Shown: positions 54,450-63,990 of the stretch, in pieces | How the letters are laid out: the number at the start of each line of letters is the position of its first letter | How positions within the stretch are numbered: position 1 is the first letter of the stretch | NCBI GenBank assembly: GCA_019239895.1 | Contig: JAFAZH010000006.1 | Location: forward strand, 124,001-188,000 | Direction: 5' to 3' | Source: Abditibacteriaceae bacterium | GTDB taxonomy: Bacteria; Armatimonadota; Abditibacteriia; Abditibacteriales; Abditibacteriaceae | DNA: 64,000 nucleotides | Translations under genes and position numbers: made by a program | The notes under the pieces: generated by a model | Told to the model about the DNA's origin: nothing | What the model saw: only the letters and a program-made list of their open reading frames with translations | Databases searched by the model: none

Positions 54450-57400
54450 CTACTTCAAATGTCCTTCCGGCTGCGCCGATTTGGGCGTATCCGGGCTGTC
54501 TTCGCGGGTCGGCCAGGGCGCGACCTTTTTGGTTGGTTGTGCTGGAGTGCCGGTGCGTCCGGGGCGCACCTCGCAAACAAAGGCTTTACCCTCGTGCATA
54601 CTCACGTTGGGATCAGCCGTGAGCGAGGTTAAGTCATTGGCATTCCCGCCCACCGTTTCCCCGGCAAAAGCCCAGTGAAAAGGTAGCCCAATCTGGTGAA
54701 CGATACGGCCATCAATGGTTAATGGCTTAATGCGCCGCGTCACCATCGCCCGCGCTTCAATGGAGCCGCGCGGTGAGGAGATGGTCATCCAGCCGCCATG
54801 CTCAATTCCTCTTTCCTCCGCCAGTTCAGGACTCAGTTCCGCAAACATTTCCGGTTGCAACTCGTTGAGCCAGCTATTGAAGCGACTCATTGGGCCACTC
54901 AGGTAATGCTCTGTTAAACGGAAAGTGGTGGCTACGATGGGATACTCACTTTCTGGCGTATGCGCGATAGGATTGAGCGGCCCCTCGAAGTAGCGCGTGG
55001 TGGGGCTGGCCTGGTACTTGGGATACAGCAGGTTGCGCACGGGAGATTCCCCAGCCTCGTAATGCGCCGGGAACGGGCCATCTTTAGTGCCGCCGGGGGC
55101 AAACAGCCAGGCGCGGCCATCCGGCTTCATAATAAATGGCTCGGCCCCTGAAATGGCATCCATACCTTTGCAATCGGGAGCCGGACGATAGCTCGGTGGC
55201 TTATCCGGCTCAAAGTCCGGCTCATCGTTGCCCACCCATTTTTTCTTCTCTTCATCCCACCAGATATACTTCTTGCGCTCCGACCAGGGTCGCCCCTGCG
55301 GGTCAGCACTGGCCCGGTTATACATCATGCGCCGGTTATGTGGCCAGGCGAAGCCCCACTCTGGTTGCACCGGGTTATCGGTGATCTTGCGCTCGCGGGC
55401 ACGGTTGCGATCCGGTTCGGGGAAGACGCCGCTGTAAATCCAGCAGCCGCAAGCCGTCGAACCATCCTCCTTACACTCCGAGAAGCCACTGAGCAACTTG
55501 GGTTTGCCAGTGCGTGAGTCAATTTCCTTCAAGTTATAACCGTTAATTTCCTGTAACACTTTGGAGGCATTCGGCTCACCTTCAATACGGCTCAGCGAGC
55601 CATCCGGCAGACGTGGCGGCTCGTCATGATCGTAGTCCCAGGTCAGATGCTTAATGGGATCATCTTTGGGATCAGTGGAATCGGCATACAGTTGCTTAAT
55701 GCGCTTGCCCAGATTGTAGACAAACCATAGGTCAGAGCGGCAGTCGCCTTCGGGGTCAACGGCTTTATCATGCCATTGCAGCAGGCGTTGGGTATTGGTA
55801 AAAGAGCCTTCTTTAGCGGTGGCCGAGGCTGCCGGGATAAAGAAGACCTCGGTCTTGATTTCCGATGACGGCGGCGCGGTGGGATCATTCTTCCAGAAAA
55901 CAGCACTTTCGGTCTCGAACCAGTCGGCTACTACCAGCCAGTCGAGGTTGCGCAGTCCGGCGCGGTGCAGGCGGGCGTTCGGACCACCCCCACCAGGGTT
56001 CTGCCCGAAAAGGAAGTAACCTTTCACTTCGCCTTTCGCCATCTTGTTGAAGAACAGTAATTGAGAATAGTCGTCATCAATGCGTGGCAGCCAGCTAAAG
56101 CAGAAATCGTTCTCTGGTGTGGCCGCCTCACCATACCAGGCTTTCAAAAGGCTGACGATAAACTTACGGAAGTTCGCCCAGTAGCCAGTCGGCATTCCTT
56201 CATACTTCACATAGGAAGCCAAATCTTCATGCCCTTTATCGGCTGCCGGTTGCGGGAGATAACCCGGCAAGAGATCATAAAGCGTCGGCACATCCGTCGA
56301 ACCTTGAATACTGGCATGGCCGCGCATCGCCATAATGCCACCGCCGGGGCGTCCCATATTACCTAAGAGCATTTGCAGAATGCCTGCGGCGCGAATAATC
56401 TGCACCCCTGTAGTGTGCTGTGTCCAGCCCACGGCATAGACCAGTGCGGTGGTGCGCTCCGGCCCGGAATTGTCACAGAGTAGTTGGGCCACTTCTAAGA
56501 ATTGTTCAACCGTGCAGCCACAGGTTTGAGTCACCATTTCGGGGGTGTAACGCGCATAGTGGCGTCGCAGGTATTGCATGGCGCAACGCGGGTCTTGCAA
56601 TGTTGGGTCACGCGGCGGTTGTCCAGCGGGAGCAGCAGTTGATTCGCTCTGCGGCGTCGAATGGCTACTGGCTCCACCCATCAGGCCATAACCATGCACG
56701 CCTTTGCTGCCCTGCTGGGATTTTTGCTCACCGCCTTCAGCGGCACCCCCTGCGCCTTCTACTCCCTGATCTTGCTTTGGTTTGTCGCCGCCTGCACCCT
56801 CGTAGCCCCAGTGACCTTTAGAAGCGTCATATTCTTGCTTTTGAGGATCATAGCCACTAAATACACCTTCTAATTCCTCGGTGTCCTGAAAACCCTCTGC
56901 AACAATGGTGGAAGCGTTGGTATAGGCTAAGACGTAGTCTTTGAACCATTTTTCATTGGTGAGGACATAATTAATGAGGCCGCCCAGAAAAGCAATGTCA
57001 CTGCCAGCGCGGATGCCCACGAACAAATCGCACAAGGCCGAGGTGCGGGTAAAGCGGGGGTCAACATGAATCAGCTTGGCTCCCTTTTCTTTAGCCTTCA
57101 TGGGCCAGCGGAAGCCGACCGGATGGGCCTCGGCCATGTTGGAACCCATGATGAGAATACAATCGCTGTTGGCTAAGTCCTGCTGGAAAGAAGTGGCCGC
57201 GCCGCGACCAAAAGAAGCGCCCAGACCGGGCACCGATGCGCTATGTCATATACGTGCCTGGTTCTCGATAGAGACGATGCCCAGGCCCCCGGATAACAAC
57301 TTCTTTATCAGATAATTCTCTTCGTTATCTAGGGTGGCACCACCTAAGCTGCCCATATTCTGCACCGCATTCAAGCGCAAGCCGTCTTCGCTCTTCGCTT

Positions 57401-57815
57401 TGAAACCTTCCTCGCGGGTTTCCTTGACACGTTGGGCAATCCGCTCTAAAGCCCAATCGAGCGATTTGGTTTCCCAATGGTCAGAGTAAGGCGCACGGTA
57501 CATCACGTTCTTGACACGATGGGGGTTGACCGCTAACTGAAAGCTGTTGGCCCCCTTGGGGCAAAGTGTCCCTTCGTTAATGGGGCTACGAGGGTTGCCT
57601 TCAATATCAATGATTTTGCCGCCCTTGGTATAAATGTTTAGCCCACACCCCACGGCACAATAGGGGCACACGCTTTCCGTAACAGTGGCTCCCTCAAGGC
57701 GCGAGCCTTTATGCAGAGTTTGTTCACTGTAGGGTTGGGGTGGGCGCGGCCCGGCACCGTGCAGGGTGTTATTCTTGGCATTCTGACTGGCGGAAAATAA
57801 CGGCAACTTAATCAT
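54450..57815 (-). CDS. fdhA: selenocysteine-containing formate dehydrogenase catalytic subunit
   Basis: Mo/W-bis-MGD enzyme that oxidises formate to CO2. 1121 residues result when the in-frame TGA at 57246-57248 is read as Sec190: the context NQARI-U-H is that of E. coli FdnG and the frame resumes with PGLGASFGRGA. An N-terminal [4Fe-4S] site (CPYCAVGCGL...TLCPKG, near 50-87) and the motifs SNMAEAHPVGFRW and LFGQNPGGGGPNARL match FdnG. The start ATG 57815 has CAGGAG, and there is no twin-arginine signal. A Gly/Gln/Ser-rich insert of about 60 residues lies near 340-402. Reading it as two separate genes or a pseudogene is unlikely because conservation continues across the TGA. Confidence 0.95.
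57205..57248 (-). promoter_or_regulatory. selenocysteine UGA codon and bacterial SECIS hairpin
   Basis: On the minus strand UGA (57248-57246) is followed after 12 bases by GUGCCC (57233-57228), loop GGUCU, and GGGCGC (57222-57217), a 6-bp stem with one G-U pair. Loop and spacing match the E. coli fdhF/fdnG SECIS, whose apical GGUCU binds SelB. Confidence 0.9.
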
Positions 57816-58080
57816 CGCGCTGTGCTCCTGTGGATGAGGCTATTTCGCTCAATAGGTCGTAAGAAAATGATGGTAAAATCCTGTGCAACTACTCTAACAA
57901 TGTTAGCATCGAATCGAGTGTACGCGGCGGCTTTTATTCAGTCTGTCCACTACCGGACACAGCATGACACTACTTAGACTTTATTTTGGAAGTGGTGAGG
58001 CTGCCGCAACTTCAATTGCGTTCCAGTTTTGTGCCAACACTGAGCAGAAGTAACTGCTTCGGCTAAGAAAGAACTAATTT

Positions 58081-59511
58081 ATGCCCTGTCTCCTAAAATC
58101 GAAATATCACCAAAAGACAACGAGACTGCTTCCCGCTTTTAAACTGATGCTGTTAGTATTACCGTTGTTGCTTGCTGCTGAAGCTCACGCTACAACTTAC
58201 GCGACCTGGCTTATGGTCTGGAACGGTCATACTGAAAAGTGGTGGAAACCTACCGACTATGAAGGTGCCAGGGTATATGTTGGAGGCACCTGGAAAGCGA
58301 TAGATTGGGCCGATAACAGCCAGATTAATGAATATCTCGACAACTGCAAAAAGGCGGGCATCCAGTTAGTTATTGTGGATTTAACTAATGGCTGGGGTTG
58401 GCTCAATACCAGGTCCCAGTATATGCAGAGCCTCTGCGCTCAGAAGGGTCTTAAATTCTGTGTGGCAGAAAATAGCCTGGGCAATGCCGCCACTTTCGAG
58501 ACTCACGCACAGGACATCTGGAACAACTTCGCTGGCCCGACCGCGCCCCATGCCCCAACTTATGTTACAGACGGCGGTAAATCGCTCATTGTTTGCTATA
58601 GCACGCGGGAATGGTTCCATACCATTAACAGCAGCCCAGGGCCGTGGCGCAGCAAGTTTAAGGTGGTATGGGCTTCAGGCGAAGACTCGGACGCGAACAA
58701 ATGGGGTTGGCAGCTTGAACCCTGGATCGGCAGCGTGCCCTCGCCAGAAGCCATGTTTGTGACCTCTGCCATCAAATGGAACTCTACAGATGAGACCATG
58801 TGGCGTAAGTCGTTGGCCTGGCTGGACTACAACTTCGCCTTAGCCAAAAGTAAATCCCCGGCTTACATAATTGTCGGTTCTTACGATGACATTCATGAAC
58901 GCAACAGTTGGCTGGTGGCTGATACGGCTAACTGCATTCCTGGTTGCCAGATGCGGGATCAAGCTGGAGCCATTAGCACCACCGCCTATTACCAGCGGGT
59001 GCAGCAATGGATTGCTGGTACGCCACCTAGCGTTCCCGGTGGCTACCTGCGCGATGGCGCTTACCGTGTCCTGAATCGCAACAGCGGCAAAGCCCTGAGC
59101 TTCCTGCCTACTGATTCGACTAAGCCCACCAATGGCTCAAACGCGACTGTGGGATCGAAATTGGTGCAAGCTGCACCTTCTAACGCTTTTTACAATTATT
59201 TTTGGTTCTATCACCTGGGCCACAATCAATATAAAATCATGCCCCTGCATAGCGGACTGGCACTGGAAGCACCGAACGGAGATTCGCACGATGGACTTCA
59301 AATAGACCAGGGATGGAATACGACAGATGCATGGCAACGGTGGACAGTGCAGCGCGTGCGGGGCAGTTGGTATCGTATTCAGAACGAAGCGACTGGTAAA
59401 GTGCTGGAAGTTAGTGGCGCGTTGAGAGGCGATGGGGCGGCTGTCGTGCAAGGACTCAAAAATAAAAATACGAATCAGCAATGGCGCTTCGAGCGAATCG
59501 TTGGCCTCTGA
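58081..59511 (+). CDS. exported protein with unrecognised N-terminal domain and C-terminal ricin-type lectin
   Basis: The 476 aa start with a signal peptide (LPAFKLMLLVLPLLLAAEAHA). The first about 320 residues look like a TIM-barrel glycoside-hydrolase-type domain (WLMVWNGHTEKWW, IQLVIVDLTNGWGW, KFCVAENSLGNAA, KSLIVCYSTREWF, KVVWASGEDSD, AYIIVGSYDDIHERNSW) that I cannot place in a numbered family. Residues about 330-476 form a beta-trefoil RICIN lectin with Q-W repeats (AWQRWTVQRV, NTNQQWRFERI). It is probably a secreted polysaccharide-binding or hydrolysing enzyme. Convergent with the GH42-like gene 38 bases away. The 265 bases before it separate it from the divergent fdh genes. Confidence 0.8.
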   Translation: MPCLLKSKYHQKTTRLLPAFKLMLLVLPLLLAAEAHATTYATWLMVWNGHTEKWWKPTDYEGARVYVGGTWKAIDWADNSQINEYLDNCKKAGIQLVIVDLTNGWGWLNTRSQYMQSLCAQKGLKFCVAENSLGNAATFETHAQDIWNNFAGPTAPHAPTYVTDGGKSLIVCYSTREWFHTINSSPGPWRSKFKVVWASGEDSDANKWGWQLEPWIGSVPSPEAMFVTSAIKWNSTDETMWRKSLAWLDYNFALAKSKSPAYIIVGSYDDIHERNSWLVADTANCIPGCQMRDQAGAISTTAYYQRVQQWIAGTPPSVPGGYLRDGAYRVLNRNSGKALSFLPTDSTKPTNGSNATVGSKLVQAAPSNAFYNYFWFYHLGHNQYKIMPLHSGLALEAPNGDSHDGLQIDQGWNTTDAWQRWTVQRVRGSWYRIQNEATGKVLEVSGALRGDGAAVVQGLKNKNTNQQWRFERIVGL

Positions 59512-59549
59512 GTTTTACCTTTCAATTGCGCTATCGGTTCTGAAAGTGC

Positions 59550-62057
59550 TCATGGCTTGTTTTCGTGAATCTGATAAAGGGGCTTGTGGATTTCAGTATT
59601 CAGCCCCCGTTCGTTGTTAGCCAGGGCAAAGAATGTCCATGCGTTGGCCGGGGTGTGGTAGCGGAACTCTACTGCATGATTGGTGCGTTTGAAAGATATG
59701 GCTGTTCCGGTGCGCAGATCACTTAAATAGTGTCCATCTCCCGATAAGCGCACCGTAACATCCCTGGCATTTCCATAGTTGACTAAGGAAAGGAGAGTTG
59801 TGCCATCAGACGTTTTTAACACACTGGTGCGCACAGCATCATTATTAGGGCCAGTAACCTGGGTATCCTGCACACTCAGATGATTTAAGATGGCTGCATA
59901 ATACGCGCAATAAGCAGGATCAAACGCCGCCCAGAAATCAAAGGGCTTTTCACGCTGTTGTGTGATTGCATGGATGTAAGCGAACGAAGCATCTCGCACA
60001 ATCCAGTTCGGTGCCCAGATAAGAATGCCTTTGCCAACTCTACGCAGCAGCACAGCGGGCGAGCCATCAGTGAACTTGGCTACCACCTGCGTGTCAGGAC
60101 TAACCCTTTCGACGCGGGACAAACGACGGATTTTGAAGCGTAGAATCTGGCCAGAGATAGCAGCATCATTCACAAGGGTAATCTCGTCATCCGTGGGTGT
60201 CGCGGCTGTTACCTGGGCACCGATGAAACGGTTCAGGCGGCCCGGTGCAGGCTCATAAAACTCGTTACGCTCTCCCAACCCCTCTAAATACAGCTTGCCG
60301 CCAGAACGGACATATCTTTCGGCCTGAGATAGAAAACGGTCGCTGGTTAAGTTGCCTAATGTCGCTAGGACAGCGGGAAAGTGGGAGCCTGCCTCGGCAG
60401 TAAAGGCATCTTGATAGAGCCATCGTTTATTAAGGTGCAATCGGGTCAGGGCATGGGCGATGCCTGCATTGGTGCTGTCAGCATCGCGCACCGTGTCTTT
60501 ATCACGCCCATACTTTAATGTATCGGTGGGGGTGACTAAAGCTACGTCGGGGACAACATGAGAACCCACAAAAAGGTTGGCTTTTTCACAGAGGAAGCGG
60601 TTGACTTCCCCGGCAGCGCGCAGATGGTCAAGGAAAGCAGGCTCTTTCTTGCCCATTTCATAGATCGCCCCGACGTGTTCCATAAAGGTGCCAGTGGCCC
60701 CATGACCAATCTGGTCTACACGCTTGAGGATGAGTGAGTTGGCAATGTCCGGCCCGATACTGAGATAAGTGTAGTAATCCGGCCAGATAGGTTTGGATGG
60801 CACTCCCTGCAATCCTGGGTCGGTAGCGGCTGTTAGCAAATCACTGTGCCCCGCCACATAGTCAGCCCAGCCTTCGGTGCCAATGACATCTACTGTTTTA
60901 GCAACTTCGCGCTCATCCGATGCGACAAAAGCATTGCTGCCTGTTACCCAGTCGTCATTCTGCATGGTGCCCAACATACCACCGATAATCGGCAAGAGAT
61001 AAGCTCCGGGAAAGACGTGGCGCATCTCTGGCTGTAGATAAGAATAAAAATCAGCGATATTGCGAAAGCGGAAGTCCGTCCAGGGGATCCAATCGTGGCG
61101 CGTGGACTGGGCATCGCGTGGGGCGTCGAGTGCATCCCACGACTGCCAGGTGGTGCCGTAGGCTTTGTTATAAGCCTCAATGGTTGTGAACTTGGCGTGC
61201 ATGGCCGCGCGATAGGCAGCAATCGCGGATGGTGAGTAGTCGAACCACGGGCCAAATCCCATGTGGTTCTCAAAGGCACAGATGCCCAAAAACGCAGGTG
61301 AGATGGTACCAGTGGGAAACTGGCTGGCTTTCAATTGCTGCACATAGTTCATGACAGCAGCCCGGTTGTTACCTGACCAAAAGCCGCCTTCGTTACTGGG
61401 CTTACCTTGCTCGTTTTGCTTCTTATCCACCGCAAAAGGCCCCGTCAGTCCTTCCCAACCCAATTCCCCCGGTAAAGCAAAAGCATAAGCGCCATTACGC
61501 TCAAGAATTGGCCAGTCATGGCTGCGGTTCTTAGCTTCACCTGTCTCGATCATGCTTGCGTGGATTTCCAGCGTCAGGACGTTAAAGCCATAACCGCCTT
61601 TATAGGGCGGTTGAATCAGCTTTTCGGCTTCGCCATCTACCCCGCCCCAGGTGCGAATCGCGCCACACATCGGTTGCCCTGTAAACAGCCACCACGCGCC
61701 CCGCTTAGTGATACCAGGGACAAAGAAATAGCCCGGCCCGGCTAAACGGGTGCCGCGCATATCTTCTATCCATACCGCATAAGCCCCCGGTTGCGCGCTA
61801 TAGGAGAGGTTAACTTCAGCCTCGCCCTGGGTATTCCGCACTAATGATTTGCGGGAACGCAGTAGTGCCGTGCCCCGGTAGGCGTCAGTGACAACGACGT
61901 TACAAGTCGTAGGCCAGGTTGATAGCTTGCTCGTAATTAGGATGGTGCCAGAGGGAGCGGCCCGTTCCGGGGTAACGGTCAGTTCTGCGGCGAGTACCTG
62001 GGAGGCTGACCAGACGGAAAGTGTGAGAGTGAGGAGCAAGAAAAGGAGTTTGTTCAT
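59550..62057 (-). CDS. exported GH42-like (beta-galactosidase-type) protein
   Basis: The 835 aa from ATG 62057 begin with a signal peptide (LLFLLLTLTLSVWSASQVLA). A beta-sandwich domain (residues about 25-125) is followed by a TIM barrel (GYGFNVLTLEIHASMIE, FLGICAFENHMGFGPWFDYS, AYNKAYGTTWQSWDAL, SLGPD-like SIGPDIANS, GATGTFMEHVG), a trimerisation-like Rossmann region (VALVTPTDTLKY, AERYVRSGGKLYLEG) and a C-terminal beta domain (TTLLSLVNYGNARDVTVRLS). The plan and AYNKAYGT motif are those of GH42 and relatives; the acid/base would be in ICAFENHMG. An upstream in-frame start at 62099 is unsupported. Substrate unknown. Confidence 0.75.
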   Translation of the reverse strand: MNKLLFLLLTLTLSVWSASQVLAAELTVTPERAAPSGTILITSKLSTWPTTCNVVVTDAYRGTALLRSRKSLVRNTQGEAEVNLSYSAQPGAYAVWIEDMRGTRLAGPGYFFVPGITKRGAWWLFTGQPMCGAIRTWGGVDGEAEKLIQPPYKGGYGFNVLTLEIHASMIETGEAKNRSHDWPILERNGAYAFALPGELGWEGLTGPFAVDKKQNEQGKPSNEGGFWSGNNRAAVMNYVQQLKASQFPTGTISPAFLGICAFENHMGFGPWFDYSPSAIAAYRAAMHAKFTTIEAYNKAYGTTWQSWDALDAPRDAQSTRHDWIPWTDFRFRNIADFYSYLQPEMRHVFPGAYLLPIIGGMLGTMQNDDWVTGSNAFVASDEREVAKTVDVIGTEGWADYVAGHSDLLTAATDPGLQGVPSKPIWPDYYTYLSIGPDIANSLILKRVDQIGHGATGTFMEHVGAIYEMGKKEPAFLDHLRAAGEVNRFLCEKANLFVGSHVVPDVALVTPTDTLKYGRDKDTVRDADSTNAGIAHALTRLHLNKRWLYQDAFTAEAGSHFPAVLATLGNLTSDRFLSQAERYVRSGGKLYLEGLGERNEFYEPAPGRLNRFIGAQVTAATPTDDEITLVNDAAISGQILRFKIRRLSRVERVSPDTQVVAKFTDGSPAVLLRRVGKGILIWAPNWIVRDASFAYIHAITQQREKPFDFWAAFDPAYCAYYAAILNHLSVQDTQVTGPNNDAVRTSVLKTSDGTTLLSLVNYGNARDVTVRLSGDGHYLSDLRTGTAISFKRTNHAVEFRYHTPANAWTFFALANNERGLNTEIHKPLYQIHENKP

Positions 62058-62185
62058 GTGCTTGGTTGTAATTCTGAAATGGATGACAGTAGAACGCAAG
62101 GAGTTTATGATAGTATATGCACCAGAATGAAGGTTAGGAATGCCAACGTGTTTTCAATGTTGGCACCTGTTGAGGAGTATGAGGT

Positions 62186-63202
62186 ATGGATAAGACGTAC
62201 CGCGTTGGGCTAATTGGCTGCGGCGGGCAGGGCCGCGCGCATGTGACAGGAGTCCAGGCTGACCCCCGCTTGCAAGTGGTGGCCTTAGCCGACCCCAACC
62301 GTGAGGCTGCCGATAAATTTAATACAGACTATGGCTTCAATGCCCCGGTCTATACTGACTACCAGGAGCTATTAGAGAAAGCAAAGCCAGATATTGCCGT
62401 TGCCTGTCTGTGGACGCCGCTCCATCTGCCAGTGTATCGGGATTGCGCGCAGGCCGGAGTGAAAGCGGTGCTGTCCGAGAAACCAATGGCCCCGACTTGG
62501 GGTGACTGTTTAGAGATGGCCCGCATTGCGGAGCAGACGGGTTGCCAATTGACCTTCTCGCATCAACGGCGTTTTGCCAAAGGCAATATCTTGGTGCGCC
62601 AGTTAATTGCCGATGGTGTATTTGGTGAAATTAAAAGGTTAGACCTTTATTCGCCGCCGAACCTGTTGGACTGTGGGACGCATACGGTAGATCAAGCCCT
62701 GAGTTTTATCAATGAGACGCCTGCTCGTTGGGTATTAGGTGCGGCAGATACCAGCGAGGTGTTGAACTGGTTTAATGTGCGCTCTGAGTGCATGGCCGAG
62801 GGCACGATTGTTTTCCAGAATGGGGTGCGCGCTCATCTGCAAATCGGTGGCCCGGACATGGATATGTGGGGTGGGGTGCGGGTAATTGGCAGCGAGGGCT
62901 TTATTGAAGTTTTCTGGGATGGCAACTATGGCCAGGCCGCTGTCTATAAACAGCCCGATTGGAAGCCGCCCGTTATTGAAGAGAAGAGTGATGAACACAT
63001 GGTTGGCTTAGTCCGTAACGCCGTAGATTGCTTGCAATCGGGCCAGGAACCAGAGGCATCTTACCAGAAGGCATTGCGCGCCTCGGAGATTCTCTTTGCT
63101 CTCTATGAATCGGTGCGACGGCGCGCACGAGTGGAATTACCCTTGACGGATGTGCTGGATAATCCGCTGCACGCTCTGCTTGATGCCGAGACGAATAATT
63201 GA
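62186..63202 (+). CDS. Gfo/Idh/MocA-family NAD(P)-dependent oxidoreductase
   Basis: Cytosolic sugar or inositol dehydrogenase type. The 338 aa have an N-terminal Rossmann fold (RVGLIGCGGQGRAHVTGV), the conserved VLSEKPMAPTWGDCLEM with the catalytic Lys of the EKP motif, TFSHQRRF, and LLDCGTHTVDQALSF in the C-terminal alpha/beta domain. GAGGAGTATGAGGT precedes the ATG. It is followed 29 bases later by a sugar isomerase gene, a common pair in sugar and inositol breakdown. Substrate unknown. No signal peptide, so it acts inside the cell. Confidence 0.92.
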   Translation: MDKTYRVGLIGCGGQGRAHVTGVQADPRLQVVALADPNREAADKFNTDYGFNAPVYTDYQELLEKAKPDIAVACLWTPLHLPVYRDCAQAGVKAVLSEKPMAPTWGDCLEMARIAEQTGCQLTFSHQRRFAKGNILVRQLIADGVFGEIKRLDLYSPPNLLDCGTHTVDQALSFINETPARWVLGAADTSEVLNWFNVRSECMAEGTIVFQNGVRAHLQIGGPDMDMWGGVRVIGSEGFIEVFWDGNYGQAAVYKQPDWKPPVIEEKSDEHMVGLVRNAVDCLQSGQEPEASYQKALRASEILFALYESVRRRARVELPLTDVLDNPLHALLDAETNN

Positions 63203-63231
63203 TGAAACATTAATGATAAAGGAAAAGGAAT

Positions 63232-63990
63232 ATGCAAAAGGCAAAGTTAGGTTTAATTGGTTTAGTACATGAAGAGGCCAAGCAGGATTACTGGGGGACG
63301 ATGGAAAAAGTGGCTGCCCTGGGCTATCAGGGCATTGAGGGTGGGGAATCCTTATTGCAAGGCGATGTTGAGGCCAATGTAAAACGGTTTCATGACATCG
63401 GTTTGCAAGTCTTAACAATTAGCTCTGGCAAGGATCAACTGAGCGATAATGTTGATAACTTAATCGCCAAAGCTAAATCTCTGCATACGGATCGAGTCAC
63501 CGTGTGGTGGGCACCCTGCGATTCACGGCAGGCCGTGCTGGAAGATGCCGCTTTATACAATGAGGTGGGCGCTAAAATGGCACAGGAGGGAATTACCCTG
63601 TGCTATCATAATCACCATCACGAATTCCTCAACGTGTTCGATGGCGTGTATGCCTTGGATTTATTAGCCGCTAATACCGATCCTGCGGCGTTAAAGTTTG
63701 TGGTAGATGTGGCCTGGGTGACATTCGGTGGCGAAGACCCGGTGCGTGTCCTGAAACGCTTGAAGGGGCGCATCGCTTCGGTTCATGTCAAGGACTTTGC
63801 CCGCCTGGATGAGCCGGGTCATTTCACCGCGGTCGGCACCGGTGTGGTTAACGTCAAAGGCTCGGTGCAAACGGCCACTGAAATCGGTGTGGAATGGATG
63901 GTCGTTGAACAAGACACCTTGCGCAACTTAAATGCGATGGAGACCGTTACTCTCAGTGCCCTCTATTTAAGAGAAGCAGGTTTGGTGTAA
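63232..63990 (+). CDS. sugar phosphate isomerase/epimerase family protein (xylose isomerase-like TIM barrel)
   Basis: The 252 aa form an AP_endonuc_2-type TIM barrel: LGLIGLVHEEAKQDYWGTME, YQGIEGGE, TLCYHNHHHEF with metal-binding His and Glu, KFVVDVAWVTFGGEDPVRVL, GRIASVHVKDFA and EWMVVEQDTL with the final metal Glu. AAAGGAAAAGG precedes the ATG. Co-directional with the preceding oxidoreductase and probably co-transcribed, suggesting a two-step sugar oxidation and isomerisation. The exact substrate is not deducible. The stop is close to the right edge of the window. Confidence 0.9.
   Translation: MQKAKLGLIGLVHEEAKQDYWGTMEKVAALGYQGIEGGESLLQGDVEANVKRFHDIGLQVLTISSGKDQLSDNVDNLIAKAKSLHTDRVTVWWAPCDSRQAVLEDAALYNEVGAKMAQEGITLCYHNHHHEFLNVFDGVYALDLLAANTDPAALKFVVDVAWVTFGGEDPVRVLKRLKGRIASVHVKDFARLDEPGHFTAVGTGVVNVKGSVQTATEIGVEWMVVEQDTLRNLNAMETVTLSALYLREAGLV

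Noticed and set aside
57233-57248. In-frame stop splitting fdhA into two genes or a pseudogene
   Set aside because: Conservation continues across the TGA, the context is the known Sec site of formate dehydrogenases, and a SECIS hairpin follows at the right distance.
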